Notes: generated by a model not told the origin, from the sequence alone. Shown: positions 25,686 through 34,847, numbered from the stretch's first letter. The stretch: 64,000 nucleotides of DNA from JAGOCV01 sp049445855 (GCF_049445855.1 NZ_JBMSDV010000003.1:558001-622000); one strand, 5' to 3'. Made by a program: numbers and translations.

Positions 25686-27067
25686 GTCGTGGCTGCCAGC
25701 GCGGCCAACAACTTCGCGTGGATGCCGCCGAATCCGCCGTTGCTCATGCACAGGACGTGATCGCCGGGTTTCGCGGCGGCTACCACCTGGGCGACCAGTG
25801 CGTCCACGTTGTCGGCCACCTGGGCACGCCGGCCCGGTCCGACGCCCATCGGCGCGAGAGCTTCTGCGGCATCCCAGCCGAGGCCGGCGGTATGACAGAA
25901 CGCAAGATCTGCCGACTCCAGGCTCCAGGGCAACTGCGACTTCATGGTGCCCAGCTTCATTGTGTTGCTGCGCGGCTCGAACACGGCAAGGATGCGCGGT
26001 CCGTCGCCGAGCTTGCGGCGCAAGCCGTCGACCGTGGTGCGGATGGCCGTCGGGTGATGCGCGAAGTCGTCGTAGACCGTGACGCCGTTTACCACTCCGC
26101 GCACCTCCATGCGGCGCTTGACACTCTGGAAACCGGCCAGCGCGTGGGCGGCTTTCGAGGGCGCCACGCCGAGATGCTCTGCCGCCGAGATGGCTGCCAG
26201 CGCGTTCATCTGGTTGTGTGCGCCCGTGAGTGCCCACTGCACGCGACAGACTTTCTGGCCGGCTTTCAGCACGTCGAACGCGTCATGTGCCCCGTCAGCC
26301 TGCCAGCCGCCTTCGCTGCCGAAGAATTCCTTGCCACTCCAGCAACCCTGGGCCAGCACGCGTTTCAGGCTGTCCTCGGTGCCGTTCACCACCAGCCGCC
26401 CGGATGACGGCACGGTGCGCACGAGGTGATGGAACTGCCGCTCGATCGCCGCGAGATCGTCGAAGATGTCCGCGTGATCGAACTCGAGGTTGTTCAGGAT
26501 CGCGGTGCGCGGCCTGTAGTGCACGAACTTGCTGCGCTTGTCGAAGAAGGCCGTGTCGTACTCGTCGGCCTCGATCACGAAGGCGGAGCCCTTGCCCAGC
26601 CGCGCCGACACGCCGAAATTCACCGGCACGCCGCCGACGAGAAAGCCTGGTTCGAGACCCGCGTGTTCCAGCACCCAGGCGAGCATCGCGGTTGTCGTGG
26701 TCTTGCCATGCGTGCCGGCGACAGCCAGCACATGGCGGCCATGAAGCACGTTCTCGGCCAGCCACTGCGGGCCGCTGGTGTAGCGGGCACCCGCTTCGAG
26801 GATGGCTTCCATCAACGGATAGCGGGGGTTGCCGCTGGCATCGCGTGCCCGCGAGACCACATTGCCGACCACGAAGACATCCGGTTCCAGGGCCATCTGT
26901 GATGCGTCATAGCCCTCGATGAGTTCGATGCCGAGGGCACGCAACTGGTCGCTCATCGGGGGATAGACGCCGGCGTCGCAACCGGTCACGCGATGGCCCG
27001 CTTCGCGGGCCAGGGCTGCGACGCCTCCCATGAACGTGCCGCAGATACCCAGGATATGAATGTGCAT
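25682..27067 (-). CDS. mpl: UDP-N-acetylmuramate:L-alanyl-gamma-D-glutamyl-meso-diaminopimelate ligase Mpl
   Basis: Recycles murein tripeptide by joining it to UDP-MurNAc. The 461-residue protein starts MHIHILGICGTFMGG and has the ATP loop AGTHGKTTTTAM, then FVIEADEYDTAFFDKRSKF, ILNNLEFDHADIF and YDDFAHHPTAI, diagnostic for Mpl over MurC. ATG at 27067 fits the family N-terminus; the 42 codons upstream are not homologous. It is functionally linked to ampD (39442-40047), which releases the recycled tripeptide. Confidence 0.95.
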   Translation of the reverse strand: MHIHILGICGTFMGGVAALAREAGHRVTGCDAGVYPPMSDQLRALGIELIEGYDASQMALEPDVFVVGNVVSRARDASGNPRYPLMEAILEAGARYTSGPQWLAENVLHGRHVLAVAGTHGKTTTTAMLAWVLEHAGLEPGFLVGGVPVNFGVSARLGKGSAFVIEADEYDTAFFDKRSKFVHYRPRTAILNNLEFDHADIFDDLAAIERQFHHLVRTVPSSGRLVVNGTEDSLKRVLAQGCWSGKEFFGSEGGWQADGAHDAFDVLKAGQKVCRVQWALTGAHNQMNALAAISAAEHLGVAPSKAAHALAGFQSVKRRMEVRGVVNGVTVYDDFAHHPTAIRTTVDGLRRKLGDGPRILAVFEPRSNTMKLGTMKSQLPWSLESADLAFCHTAGLGWDAAEALAPMGVGPGRRAQVADNVDALVAQVVAAAKPGDHVLCMSNGGFGGIHAKLLAALAATT

Positions 27068-27144
27068 GGAGCGCGATTCTAGGTGCGTGGACGTTGCCTC
27101 CGACACGCTGGCGCGGGTATGCAAAGCAGGCAGAATCGCAGGCC

Positions 27145-27756
27145 ATGGAGACGTACGACTCGCAGTTGCACGAGATCGCCGCGCAGGCCGCACGGCTGGT
27201 GGTGGAAGAGGGGCTGGAATACGGGCCCGCCAAGCGCCGCGCGGTCAAAGCCATGGGCCTGCCGCAACGTACGGCGCTGCCGGACAACGAGCTGGTGGAA
27301 GATGAAGTGCGCGGCTACATCACGCTTTTCTGTGCTGACACCCAGCCGGATGAGTTGGCAGCGTTGCGTCGCCTTGCCTTGCTGTGGATGGACCGGCTTG
27401 CGCAATTCCGTCCGTACTTGGGCGGCGCTGTCTGGCACGGCACGGCCACGCGGCTGTCGGATGTGTACATCCAGCTGTTCTGCGATGACCCGAAGTCGGC
27501 CGAACTGAGCCTGATCGATCATCATGTCGACTACGAGCCGCGGACTGTGACCGGCTTTCAGGGCGACACTGTGGAGGCGCTCAGCGTTCATGCGTTCAGC
27601 GAGGAACTTGGCGAGCACATCGGGGTTCATTTGCTCATCTACGATCTGGACGATTTGCGCGGAGCCCTGAAGCCGGACTCCAGAGGCCGGACCCCGCGCG
27701 GCAATTCTGCTGCGGTCGCAGCGCTTCTGCGGGAAAAGAAGGACGATGAGCGATAA
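27145..27756 (+). CDS. Conserved protein of unknown function
   Basis: A 203-residue soluble, mostly acidic protein divergent from mpl. The N-terminus is helical (ETYDSQLHEIAAQAARLVVEE). A central segment, GGAVWHGTATRLSDVYIQLF, loosely recalls the G-S-x-(8-12)-S-D-x-D strand of nucleotidyltransferases, but the second acidic residue is not in place, so I do not assign that function. The ATG at 27145 is preferred over 27094 since the earlier residues are Arg-rich and overlap the mpl promoter region. It overlaps the TlpA-like gene by 11 bases. Confidence 0.75.
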   Translation: METYDSQLHEIAAQAARLVVEEGLEYGPAKRRAVKAMGLPQRTALPDNELVEDEVRGYITLFCADTQPDELAALRRLALLWMDRLAQFRPYLGGAVWHGTATRLSDVYIQLFCDDPKSAELSLIDHHVDYEPRTVTGFQGDTVEALSVHAFSEELGEHIGVHLLIYDLDDLRGALKPDSRGRTPRGNSAAVAALLREKKDDER

Positions 27757-28327
27757 AAAGGAAAAAATGACGGCGAATGATGACGTCAGGTCGTTACCGC
27801 AGGCAGGGCGACGGAACTGGCTAGTGACCGGGGTCGGCGCTGCCGCAGTGCTTGCCGGGGCCGGCTTCGGCTGGTGGCGGTTGCAGCCGCATGGCTTGCC
27901 CGGCGATGAAGTGCCCCAGCTTTGGGGGTTGAAGTTCGACAAGCCGGGGGGCGGTGAGCTGGCAATGGCGTCTTTCCGGGGCAAGCCCCTGATCGTCAAT
28001 TTCTGGGCGACCTGGTGTCCACCTTGTGTCGAAGAGCTCCCGATGTTGGAGCGCTTCTTTCAACAAAATGTGTCGAACGGTTGGCAAGTTGTCGGGCTGG
28101 CGATCGATCAGCCCAGTGCGGTGGCGAAATTCCTCCAGCGCATGCCCCTGACATTTCCAATGGGCCTGGCAGGCATGGACGGCACGGATCTGGGTAAATC
28201 GCTGGGAAATCTGACTGGTGGTCTGCCCTTCACGGTCATGATCGACCCGGCTGGCCGGGTAATCAAGCGTAAAATGGGCAAGCTCGAGCCTGTCGATCTG
28301 ACTGAGCTGGTCTCTGGGAATGCATGA
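27746..28327 (+). CDS. TlpA-like membrane-anchored thioredoxin
   Basis: A 193-residue periplasmic thiol-disulfide oxidoreductase. One N-terminal membrane anchor (about 25-45) is followed by a thioredoxin fold with FWATWCPPCVEELPMLERFF and the cis-Pro region GGLPFTVMIDPAGRV. WCPPC is typical of TlpA/ResA proteins that reduce apocytochrome c or other exported proteins. It overlaps the preceding unknown gene by 11 bases, so the two likely form an operon. accB follows after 131 bp. Confidence 0.9.
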   Translation: MSDKKEKMTANDDVRSLPQAGRRNWLVTGVGAAAVLAGAGFGWWRLQPHGLPGDEVPQLWGLKFDKPGGGELAMASFRGKPLIVNFWATWCPPCVEELPMLERFFQQNVSNGWQVVGLAIDQPSAVAKFLQRMPLTFPMGLAGMDGTDLGKSLGNLTGGLPFTVMIDPAGRVIKRKMGKLEPVDLTELVSGNA

Positions 28328-28458
28328 AAGCCGGTGGAATGACTGGCGGCATCCATGTCAACGAGTTCATGTCAGATAATAAAAAATAAATGCAAAATGA
28401 CCGGATTTGACCTGTTTTAAGGTTAAATTCCCGGCTTATTGCTGTCGTTGGAGATTTT

Positions 28459-28920
28459 ATGGATTTGCGCAAACTCAAGACCTTGATCGATCTGGTCTCC
28501 GAGTCCAATGTATCGGAGCTCGAGATCACGGAAGCCGAAGGCAAGGTCCGCATCGTCAAGGGCGGCATCGCGCCGGTACAGATGGCGGCTCCCATGATGG
28601 CTCCTCAGATGGCAGTCAGCGCTCCGGCGGCGGGTCCTGCGGCCGCAGCTGCACCTGTGCCCGTCGCTGCGCCTGCCGCAGAAACCGGTCATGCCGTGAA
28701 GTCCCCGATGGTGGGCACGTTCTATCGCTCTTCCAGCCCGGGCGCAGCGCCTTTCATCGAGATCGGTGCACAGGTCAAGGAAGGCGACACGCTCTGCATC
28801 ATCGAAGCCATGAAGATCCTCAACGAGATCGAGGCTGACAAGTCCGGTACCGTGACGAAGGCGCTGGTCGAGAACGGCCAGGCCGTGGAGTACGGACAGC
28901 CCCTGTTCGTGATCGAGTGA
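28459..28920 (+). CDS. accB: Biotin carboxyl carrier protein of acetyl-CoA carboxylase
   Basis: Carries biotin for the first step of fatty acid synthesis. The 153-residue protein starts MDLRKLKTLIDLVSESNVSELEI, has the usual Ala/Pro linker (about residues 45-75), and ends with the biotinyl domain in which Lys of EAMKILNEIEAD is biotinylated. GGAGA precedes the ATG. The 131 bp upstream is AT-rich and probably holds the accBC promoter, but I could not fix convincing -35 and -10 boxes. Confidence 0.97.
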   Translation: MDLRKLKTLIDLVSESNVSELEITEAEGKVRIVKGGIAPVQMAAPMMAPQMAVSAPAAGPAAAAAPVPVAAPAAETGHAVKSPMVGTFYRSSSPGAAPFIEIGAQVKEGDTLCIIEAMKILNEIEADKSGTVTKALVENGQAVEYGQPLFVIE

Positions 28921-28952
28921 TTTCCGTTCCGCGATAAAGGCCAAAGCGCTTC

Positions 28953-30302
28953 ATGTTCAAGAAAATCCTTGTCGCCAACCGTGGCGAGATCGCGTTGCGG
29001 ATCCAGCGCGCCTGCCGCGAGCTCGGCATCAAGGCGGTCATGGTCTATTCAGAGGCCGACCGCGAAGCCAAGTACGTCAAGCTGGCCGAAGAGGCTGTCT
29101 GCATCGGTCCGGCGCCGTCGTCGGCGAGCTACCTCAACATGCCGGCCATCATTTCTGCGGCTGAGGTGACCGACGCCGAAGCGATCCACCCCGGTTACGG
29201 CTTCCTCTCCGAGAACGCCGACTTTGCCGAGCGCGTGGAAAAGAGCGGCTTCCAGTTCATCGGCCCGACGCCCGAATCCATCCGCATCATGGGCGACAAG
29301 GTGTCGGCCAAGCAGGCCATGATCAAGGCTGGCGTGCCCTGCGTGCCCGGTTCGGAAGGTGAGCTGCCGGACGATCCCGCGACCATCCGCCGCATTGCGC
29401 GCACCGTCGGCTATCCGGTGATCATCAAGGCCGCAGGCGGTGGCGGCGGTCGCGGCATGCGCGTGGTCCACACCGAAGCGGCGCTGGTCAATGCAGTGCA
29501 GATGACCAAGGCCGAGGCGCAGGCCGCCTTCAACAATCCGTCGGTCTACATGGAGAAATTCCTCCAGAACCCGCGCCACATCGAGATCCAGGTGCTGGCC
29601 GACAAGCACAAGAACGCCGTGTACCTCGGCGAGCGTGACTGCTCCATGCAACGCCGCCACCAGAAGGTGATCGAGGAAGCACCGGCACCGGGCATTCCCC
29701 GCAAGCTGATCGAGAAGATCGGCGAGCGCTGCGCGGCCGCCTGCAAGCGCATCGGTTACCGCGGTGCCGGCACGTTCGAATTCCTCTACGAAAACGGCGA
29801 GTTCTACTTCATCGAGATGAACACGCGCGTGCAGGTGGAGCATCCGGTGACCGAACTGGTCACGGGGATCGACATCGTGAAGACGCAGATCATGGTTGCT
29901 GCAGGGGAGAAGCTGCCGTTCACGCAGCGCCAGATCCCGCTGCAGGGCCATGCCATCGAGTGCCGCGTCAACGCCGAAGACCCGTACAAGTTCACGCCGT
30001 CGCCCGGCCGCATCACCATGTGGCACGCACCCGGCGGGCCGGGCGTACGCGTCGATTCGCACGTGTACACCAACTACTTCGTGCCGCCGAACTACGACTC
30101 GATGATCGGCAAGATCATCGTTCACGGTGACACGCGGGAAGAAGCGCTGGCGCGCATGCGCACCGCGCTGCTCGAGACCGTGGTGGAAGGCATCCAGACC
30201 AATATCCCGTTGCACCGTGAATTGATGGTGGACGCCAAATTCATGGCTGGCGGTACCAACATCCACTATCTCGAGGAGTGGCTCGGCGCCCACAAGCGTT
30301 GA
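28953..30302 (+). CDS. accC: Biotin carboxylase subunit of acetyl-CoA carboxylase
   Basis: ATP-dependent carboxylation of the biotin on AccB. The 449-residue protein has MFKKILVANRGEIALRI at the start, the glycine-rich ATP-grasp loop AAGGGGGRGMR, EAPAPGIP and FIEMNTRVQVEHPVTE. All fit a full-length subunit. It follows accB by 32 bp and is followed by prmA after 8 bp, the usual betaproteobacterial arrangement. Confidence 0.98.
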   Translation: MFKKILVANRGEIALRIQRACRELGIKAVMVYSEADREAKYVKLAEEAVCIGPAPSSASYLNMPAIISAAEVTDAEAIHPGYGFLSENADFAERVEKSGFQFIGPTPESIRIMGDKVSAKQAMIKAGVPCVPGSEGELPDDPATIRRIARTVGYPVIIKAAGGGGGRGMRVVHTEAALVNAVQMTKAEAQAAFNNPSVYMEKFLQNPRHIEIQVLADKHKNAVYLGERDCSMQRRHQKVIEEAPAPGIPRKLIEKIGERCAAACKRIGYRGAGTFEFLYENGEFYFIEMNTRVQVEHPVTELVTGIDIVKTQIMVAAGEKLPFTQRQIPLQGHAIECRVNAEDPYKFTPSPGRITMWHAPGGPGVRVDSHVYTNYFVPPNYDSMIGKIIVHGDTREEALARMRTALLETVVEGIQTNIPLHRELMVDAKFMAGGTNIHYLEEWLGAHKR

Positions 30303-30310
30303 GCTTCCGG

Positions 30311-31192
30311 ATGTTCGAGCTGAGCCTGATGTGCCCGGAGGACCGGGTCGAGACATTGAGCGATGCGCTCGAAGCCCTGGACGCACTGAGTGTGTCGGTG
30401 GAAGACGCCGACGCACAGACGGACGCCGAGCGCGCCCTGTTCGGCGAACCCGGCATGCCTGCGCCCGCAGGCGGCTGGCAGCGGTCCCGTGTGCTGGCCC
30501 TGTTCCCCGCGGAAGCAGTGGCGGACGAAGCCGCGCAACTTCTTTCTGCGCAGGATTTCTTTGAAGGCTGCCGCGTGCTGGGCATCCAGGCCGTGCCTGA
30601 CCAGGACTGGGTGCGCCTGACGCAAAGCCAGTTCGAGCCGGTCGAGATCACGCCTGAATTCTGGATCGTGCCCACGTGGCACGAGCCCCCGGCGGCTGCG
30701 CGGCAGATCATCCGGCTCGATCCCGGTCTGGCATTCGGCACCGGCACGCATCCGACGACCCGCATGTGCCTTCGATGGATTGCACGGAACCCGCAGCCGG
30801 GGCAACGCGTTCTGGACTATGGTTGCGGGTCCGGCATCCTGGCGATCGGTGCAGCGCGTTATGGCGCGACGGAGATCGACGCAGTGGACATCGACCCCGC
30901 AGCCGTCGAGTCGACGGTGCAGAACGCCGAGGCGAACGGCGTGACGCTGAATGCGGGCCTGCCCGAACTCGCACAAGGAACCTATCCGCTCGTGCTGGCC
31001 AATATCCTGGCCACGCCGCTCAAGGTGCTGGCGCCGTTGCTGTGCGCGTACGTGACACGTGGCGGCAACCTTGTGCTCGCAGGTATCCTGGAGCGTCAGG
31101 CTGACGAACTGAAGGCGGCGTACGCACCCTACGCAAAGCTGGACGTGGCCGACAGCGAGGATGGCTGGATCCTCATGACGGCGCGCGTCTAG
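30311..31192 (+). CDS. prmA: Ribosomal protein L11 methyltransferase PrmA
   Basis: S-adenosylmethionine-dependent trimethylation of ribosomal protein L11. The 293-residue protein begins MFELSLMCPEDRVE and has FGTGTHPTTRMCLRW, the SAM loop DYGCGSGILAIGA, and VLANILATPL (NxxxxP-like motif). The frame opens at 30278, but the ATG at 30311 matches the family and does not overlap accC. Its TAG stop lies inside the target duplication of the insertion sequence that follows; the coding sequence itself is intact. Confidence 0.96.
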   Translation: MFELSLMCPEDRVETLSDALEALDALSVSVEDADAQTDAERALFGEPGMPAPAGGWQRSRVLALFPAEAVADEAAQLLSAQDFFEGCRVLGIQAVPDQDWVRLTQSQFEPVEITPEFWIVPTWHEPPAAARQIIRLDPGLAFGTGTHPTTRMCLRWIARNPQPGQRVLDYGCGSGILAIGAARYGATEIDAVDIDPAAVESTVQNAEANGVTLNAGLPELAQGTYPLVLANILATPLKVLAPLLCAYVTRGGNLVLAGILERQADELKAAYAPYAKLDVADSEDGWILMTARV

Positions 31193-31193
31193 C

Positions 31194-32232
31194 TGTGAAG
31201 GTCCAATAGGTTGTTTGTGTTCATCTGAATTGAGTTTGAGAGACTGGGAATTACCACACCCCCAGGACTTTCAAGGAACTCAACCAGATGAACATTCATA
31301 AGAATGCCCGACTTACGCTGGCGCGTCGAATCGAAATGGTTCAAGACATCACGATGGGAGGCCTGAGCGCCTGTGCCGCTGCACAAGCGCACGGTGTGAG
31401 CGCACCTACAGCGCGCAAATGGCTGGGCCGCTACCTGGCCTTGGGCGATGCAGGTTTGACTGATGCCTCTTCGAGGCCCGCGCGTTCGCCGCGTCGCATC
31501 GAACCGGCCAAGGCGCTGGCGGTGGTGGAAATGCGCCATAAGCGGCTCACGCAGGCCCGCATTGCCACAGCGCTGGGCCTGTCCAGGAGCACCGTCGGGC
31601 GGGTTCTGGCGCGCGCAGGCCTGTCTCGGCTGGCAGACCTGCAGCCAGCCGAGCCGGTGGTGCGCTACGAGCATGCGGCCCCTGGCGACTTGCTGCACAT
31701 CGACACCAAGAAGCTGGGGCGCATCGTGCGGCCCAGCCATCGGGTAACGGGCAACCGAAAGGACAGCGTCGATGGAGCGGGCTGGGAAATGCTGTTCGTG
31801 GCCATTGATGACCATGCCCGCATTGCCTTCACTGACTCCATGCTGACGAGAAGGCGCCCAACGCGGTGCAGTTCCTGCGCAACGCACATGCCTACTACGC
31901 CAGCCTGGGAGTGCGCATCCAACGCTTGCTGACCGACAACGGATCGGCCTTCCGATCACGAGACTTCGCGCTGGCCTGCCGAGAGCTGGGCATACGCCAC
32001 CGATTCACCCGCCCGTACCGGCCACAAACCAACGGCAAGGCAGAGCGATTCATCCAGTCGGCCTTGCGCGAGTGGGCGTATGGATTTACCTATCAGAACT
32101 CCAGTGAGCGCACCGCCGCACTGGACCACTGGAATCACCACTACAACTGGCACCGCCCACATCAAGGCATCGGCGGTGCCTCTCCCATGTCCAGACTCAA
32201 GCGGTCACGAAACAACCTCTTGACTCTTCACA
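31194..32232 (+). mobile_element. IS481-type insertion sequence, 1039 bp
   Basis: The element is bounded by imperfect inverted repeats of 23 bp with four mismatches: left 31194-31216 and right 32210-32232, both starting TGTGAAG when read inwards and sharing AGGTTGTTT. A 6-bp direct repeat, TCTAGC, flanks it (31188-31193 and 32233-32238), the expected target duplication. The transposase is of IS481 type but frameshifted. The element sits between prmA and the DUF3426 gene, a pair otherwise about 33 bp apart, and may affect transcription across that operon. Confidence 0.9.
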
Positions 32233-32237
32233 TCTAG
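31288..32237 (+). pseudogene. IS481-type transposase, frameshifted
   Basis: DDE-type transposase in two overlapping frames. 31288-31932 gives the helix-turn-helix part (ARLTLARRIEMVQDI, ARKWLGRYLALGDAGL) and the first catalytic region (GDLLHIDTKKLG, FVAIDDHARIAF). 31866-32237 gives the rest (RLLTDNGSAFRS, RPYRPQTNGKAERFI with the catalytic Glu, and DHWNHHYNWHRPHQGIGG). Continuity switches frame near 31848, where ATGCTGACGAGAAG appears to lack 1 (or 4) bases. There is no slippery sequence to suggest programmed frameshifting, so the copy is probably inactive. The stop TAG is supplied by the right target duplication. Confidence 0.85.
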
Positions 32238-32271
32238 CGCGCTGGCGGCGCGCCCCTACAATCGTGCGGTC

Positions 32272-33261
32272 ATGAGCCTGATCACACGCTGCCCTGCCTG
32301 CGGGACGATGTTCAAAGTCGTACCCGACCAGCTCAGGATTTCCGATGGCTGGGTGCGCTGCGGGCACTGCGCCGAGGTGTTCGATGCGCCTGCGCATCTT
32401 CATGATCCGTCGGCCCCGCCACCCGCCGTGCAGGAACACGCGCCTGAGCCGTTCGAGGCCATGCATGAGCAGCCGGACCCGGTGCCCATGGAGTTCGTGG
32501 AGCAGCCATACACCGGGCTTGCACACATGGATCCCGACGCTGCGCAAGATGCAGCTGCTGCCGAAGACGACATCGTGGTTATCGACGAAAGCCTTGCTCC
32601 TTCACAGGATCCGGCATCGTGGACTGACACACGCGTGTTGCCGGTGGACCAGTCCGTCAACGCCGACGACCCGCCGGAGATGCGGGAACTGGCTGCCCGC
32701 ACGCTCGGTGTCGAGGACGACGAGCCCGAGGCCCCGGTCGTGACACCGTCGTTCGTGAAACAGGCCGATCGCAGGGCGTTCTGGCGAAAGCCGTGGGTGC
32801 GCATACTGCTCACGCTGATCGTCCTGTTGCTGACCGGCGCGCTCGCGCTTCAGGCGGCGTATCAGGAGCGCGACCGCATCGCGGCGCAATGGCCCCAGAC
32901 GCGACCCGCACTCGCGAAGATGTGCGAACTGCTGCAGTGCGAAATCTCCGCACTTCGCAAGATCGAATCGGTCGCGATCGAAGGCTCGTCGTTCACGCGC
33001 CTGCGCCCGGATGCGTATCGCCTGAACATCGTGCTGAAGAACAATGCGCCGATGGATGTCGCGATGCCGTCGGTGGAGCTCACGCTCACAGACACGCAGG
33101 ACGGCGCCGTGGTCCGCCGCGTGCTTACCCCCGCCGACATGGGCGCTTCTTCGACGCTTGCGGCCGGTGCCGAATGGAACGGCAACATTCCGATCGCTGT
33201 TTCCGCAGCGGGCGGTGCAGCGCGCGTGGCAGGCTATCGCGTACTCGCTTTCTATCCTTGA
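32272..33261 (+). CDS. Zinc-ribbon and DUF3426-domain protein
   Basis: A 329-residue protein. Its N-terminus holds an MJ0042-type zinc finger, CPACGTMFKVVPDQL followed by RCGHC (four Cys). An acidic disordered stretch follows (about 50-165), then a membrane span (about 180-202) and the DUF3426 domain (about 225-325). Found downstream of prmA across Burkholderiales; function not established. It lies 33 bp from the right target duplication of the IS element and 9 bp before the PfkB kinase gene. Confidence 0.9.
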   Translation: MSLITRCPACGTMFKVVPDQLRISDGWVRCGHCAEVFDAPAHLHDPSAPPPAVQEHAPEPFEAMHEQPDPVPMEFVEQPYTGLAHMDPDAAQDAAAAEDDIVVIDESLAPSQDPASWTDTRVLPVDQSVNADDPPEMRELAARTLGVEDDEPEAPVVTPSFVKQADRRAFWRKPWVRILLTLIVLLLTGALALQAAYQERDRIAAQWPQTRPALAKMCELLQCEISALRKIESVAIEGSSFTRLRPDAYRLNIVLKNNAPMDVAMPSVELTLTDTQDGAVVRRVLTPADMGASSTLAAGAEWNGNIPIAVSAAGGAARVAGYRVLAFYP

Positions 33262-33270
33262 GACTTTTGT

Positions 33271-34164
33271 ATGGCAGCAATCATCTGTGGCTCCCTGGCT
33301 TTCGACACGATCATGACTTTCGAGGGCCGGTTTGCCGAGCAGATCATGCCGGACCAGCTGCACATCCTGAACGTCTCGTTCCTCGTGCCGGCGCTGCGCC
33401 GTGACTTCGGTGGATGCGCCGGCAACATTGCCTACAGCCTCAAGGCCCTGGGCGGCGATCCGCTGCCGATGGCCACGGTCGGGAGCGATGGGCCCGAGTA
33501 CATCGCGCGGTTGAAGACGCTCGGCATCGATGCGTCGTATGTGCGCGAGGTGAGCGACACGTACACCGCGCAGGCCATGATCATGACCGACCGCGACAAC
33601 AACCAGATCACCGCATTCCACCCCGGCGCGATGACGCAGGCGCATGTGACGCGGATCGAGGCGCGGCCCGACGTGAAGCTGGGCATCATCTCGCCCGACG
33701 GACGCGACGCGATGCTCCAGCATGCCGACCAGTTCAAGGCCGCCGGCATTCCCTTCGTGTTCGATCCGGGTCAGGGGCTTCCGATGTTCGACGGCAAGGA
33801 CCTTGCCGCTTTCATCGACAAGGCGAGCTGGGTCACGGTCAACGACTACGAAGGCAAGATGCTGAGCGAGCGCACCGGCTGGGACAGCGCGACCATCTCG
33901 CGCAAGGTGAAGGGGCTTGTCGTCACGCTGGGTGCCGAGGGCTGCGAGGTCTGGATCGACGGTGTGTGCACGGTGGTGCCGCCGGTCAAACCTGATGCTG
34001 TGGTCGATCCGACCGGATGCGGGGATGCCTGGCGCGGCGCGCTGCTGTTCGGGCTGGAACGCGGATGGTCGCTCGAGCGTTGTGCGGAACTGGGCAACAA
34101 GGTCGGCGCCATCAAGATCGCGCAACGCGGCCCGCAGAACTACACGCTCGATCGTCAGGCATGA
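33271..34164 (+). CDS. PfkB-family carbohydrate/adenosine kinase
   Basis: A 297-residue ribokinase-type kinase. The N-terminal GSLAFDTIMTFEGRF binds substrate, GGCAGNIAYSLKALGG is PfkB signature 1, and DPTGCGDAWRGALLFG is signature 2 with the catalytic Asp and anion hole. The length and FGGCAGNIAYSL pattern recall proteins annotated as adenosine kinases, but substrate cannot be fixed by eye. It follows the DUF3426 gene by 9 bp and converges on the histone-like gene. Confidence 0.9.
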   Translation: MAAIICGSLAFDTIMTFEGRFAEQIMPDQLHILNVSFLVPALRRDFGGCAGNIAYSLKALGGDPLPMATVGSDGPEYIARLKTLGIDASYVREVSDTYTAQAMIMTDRDNNQITAFHPGAMTQAHVTRIEARPDVKLGIISPDGRDAMLQHADQFKAAGIPFVFDPGQGLPMFDGKDLAAFIDKASWVTVNDYEGKMLSERTGWDSATISRKVKGLVVTLGAEGCEVWIDGVCTVVPPVKPDAVVDPTGCGDAWRGALLFGLERGWSLERCAELGNKVGAIKIAQRGPQNYTLDRQA

Positions 34165-34194
34165 AAAAAGCCCGGGGCCTTGCGGCTCCGGGCT
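34164..34194 (-). terminator. Intrinsic terminator of the histone-H1-like gene
   Basis: Stem of 11 bp (34169-34179 with 34184-34194, one G-T wobble) and a tetraloop that reads GCAA on the minus strand. It is followed on the minus strand by a run of six Ts. It lies 22 bp after the stop of the minus-strand gene and abuts the stop of the plus-strand kinase gene. No T run is present in the plus direction, so it serves the minus strand. Confidence 0.9.
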
Positions 34195-34216
34195 TGCAGG
34201 ACGCAAAGCGCCTTGC

Positions 34217-34660
34217 TTACGGCTTGCTGGCCGTGGGGAACGGCCAGGCTGCTTGCGGATTCAGAGTGGTCTGAGCCGCAGGGGCAGCTACCGCGGGGGC
34301 GGCTGCCTTGGCAGCAGGTGCTTTCGCAGCTTTCTTCGCAGCCGGCTTCTTGGCTGCTTTCTTGGCTGCGGGCTTTTTCTTCGCAGCGGGCTTCTTCGCA
34401 GCAGCCTTCTTGGCTACCTTCTTGGCAGCGGCCTTTTTCGCCGGAGCCTTCTTGGCAGCAACCTTCTTCGCAGCCGGCTTCTTGGCGGCTACCTTCTTGG
34501 CAGCAACCTTCTTTGCCGGAGCCTTCTTGGCAGCGGCCTTCTTCGCCGGAGCCTTCTTCGCGGCTACCTTCTTGGCGGCCGGCTTCTTTGCTGCGACTTT
34601 CTTAGCAGCGGGTTTCTTCGCGGCGGCCTTCTTGGCCGGAGCTTTCTTTGCAGTTGCCAT
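34217..34660 (-). CDS. Histone H1-like DNA-binding protein (Lys/Ala/Pro repeats)
   Basis: A 147-residue, extremely basic protein built of AAKKPAAKK/APAKKAAAKK/VAAKK repeats over residues 1-115, ending in a conserved-looking tail AQTTLNPQAAWPFPTASKP. Such eukaryotic-H1-like proteins are common in Burkholderiales and are thought to bind DNA non-specifically. AAGGAGAAAG precedes the ATG at 34660; the ATG six codons upstream lacks such a site. The repeat makes the gene prone to length variation. nrdB lies 187 bp upstream on the same strand; the gap holds no clear gene. Confidence 0.9.
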   Translation of the reverse strand: MATAKKAPAKKAAAKKPAAKKVAAKKPAAKKVAAKKAPAKKAAAKKAPAKKVAAKKVAAKKPAAKKVAAKKAPAKKAAAKKVAKKAAAKKPAAKKKPAAKKAAKKPAAKKAAKAPAAKAAAPAVAAPAAQTTLNPQAAWPFPTASKP

Positions 34661-34847
34661 TTCTTTCTCCTTGATCAAGTTGAAAAATCAACTAGGTGAA
34701 GCGCTTCACGCCTGTTGGGGGCTCGAAGCGATCCATGGTGTTGGGACAACGCCCAGCACCATGAACACGGGAACAAGCGCCGCTTCGCGCTCTATGGCGC
34801 GATGGACGGTGCTTGTGAATCTTGACGACATTGTTCTTGTTGAAAGG

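Noticed and set aside
27145..27756. Nucleotidyltransferase assignment for the unknown protein next to mpl
   Set aside because: Only a loose GTATRLSDVY resemblance; the second catalytic acid is missing, so the function was left open.
31840..31870. Programmed frameshift producing a fused transposase
   Set aside because: No A6G-type slippery sequence or downstream hairpin is evident, and IS481-type elements normally use a single frame.
34217..34660. Short regular repeats as a CRISPR array
   Set aside because: They are in-frame Lys/Ala/Pro codon repeats of a histone-H1-like gene, without unique spacers.
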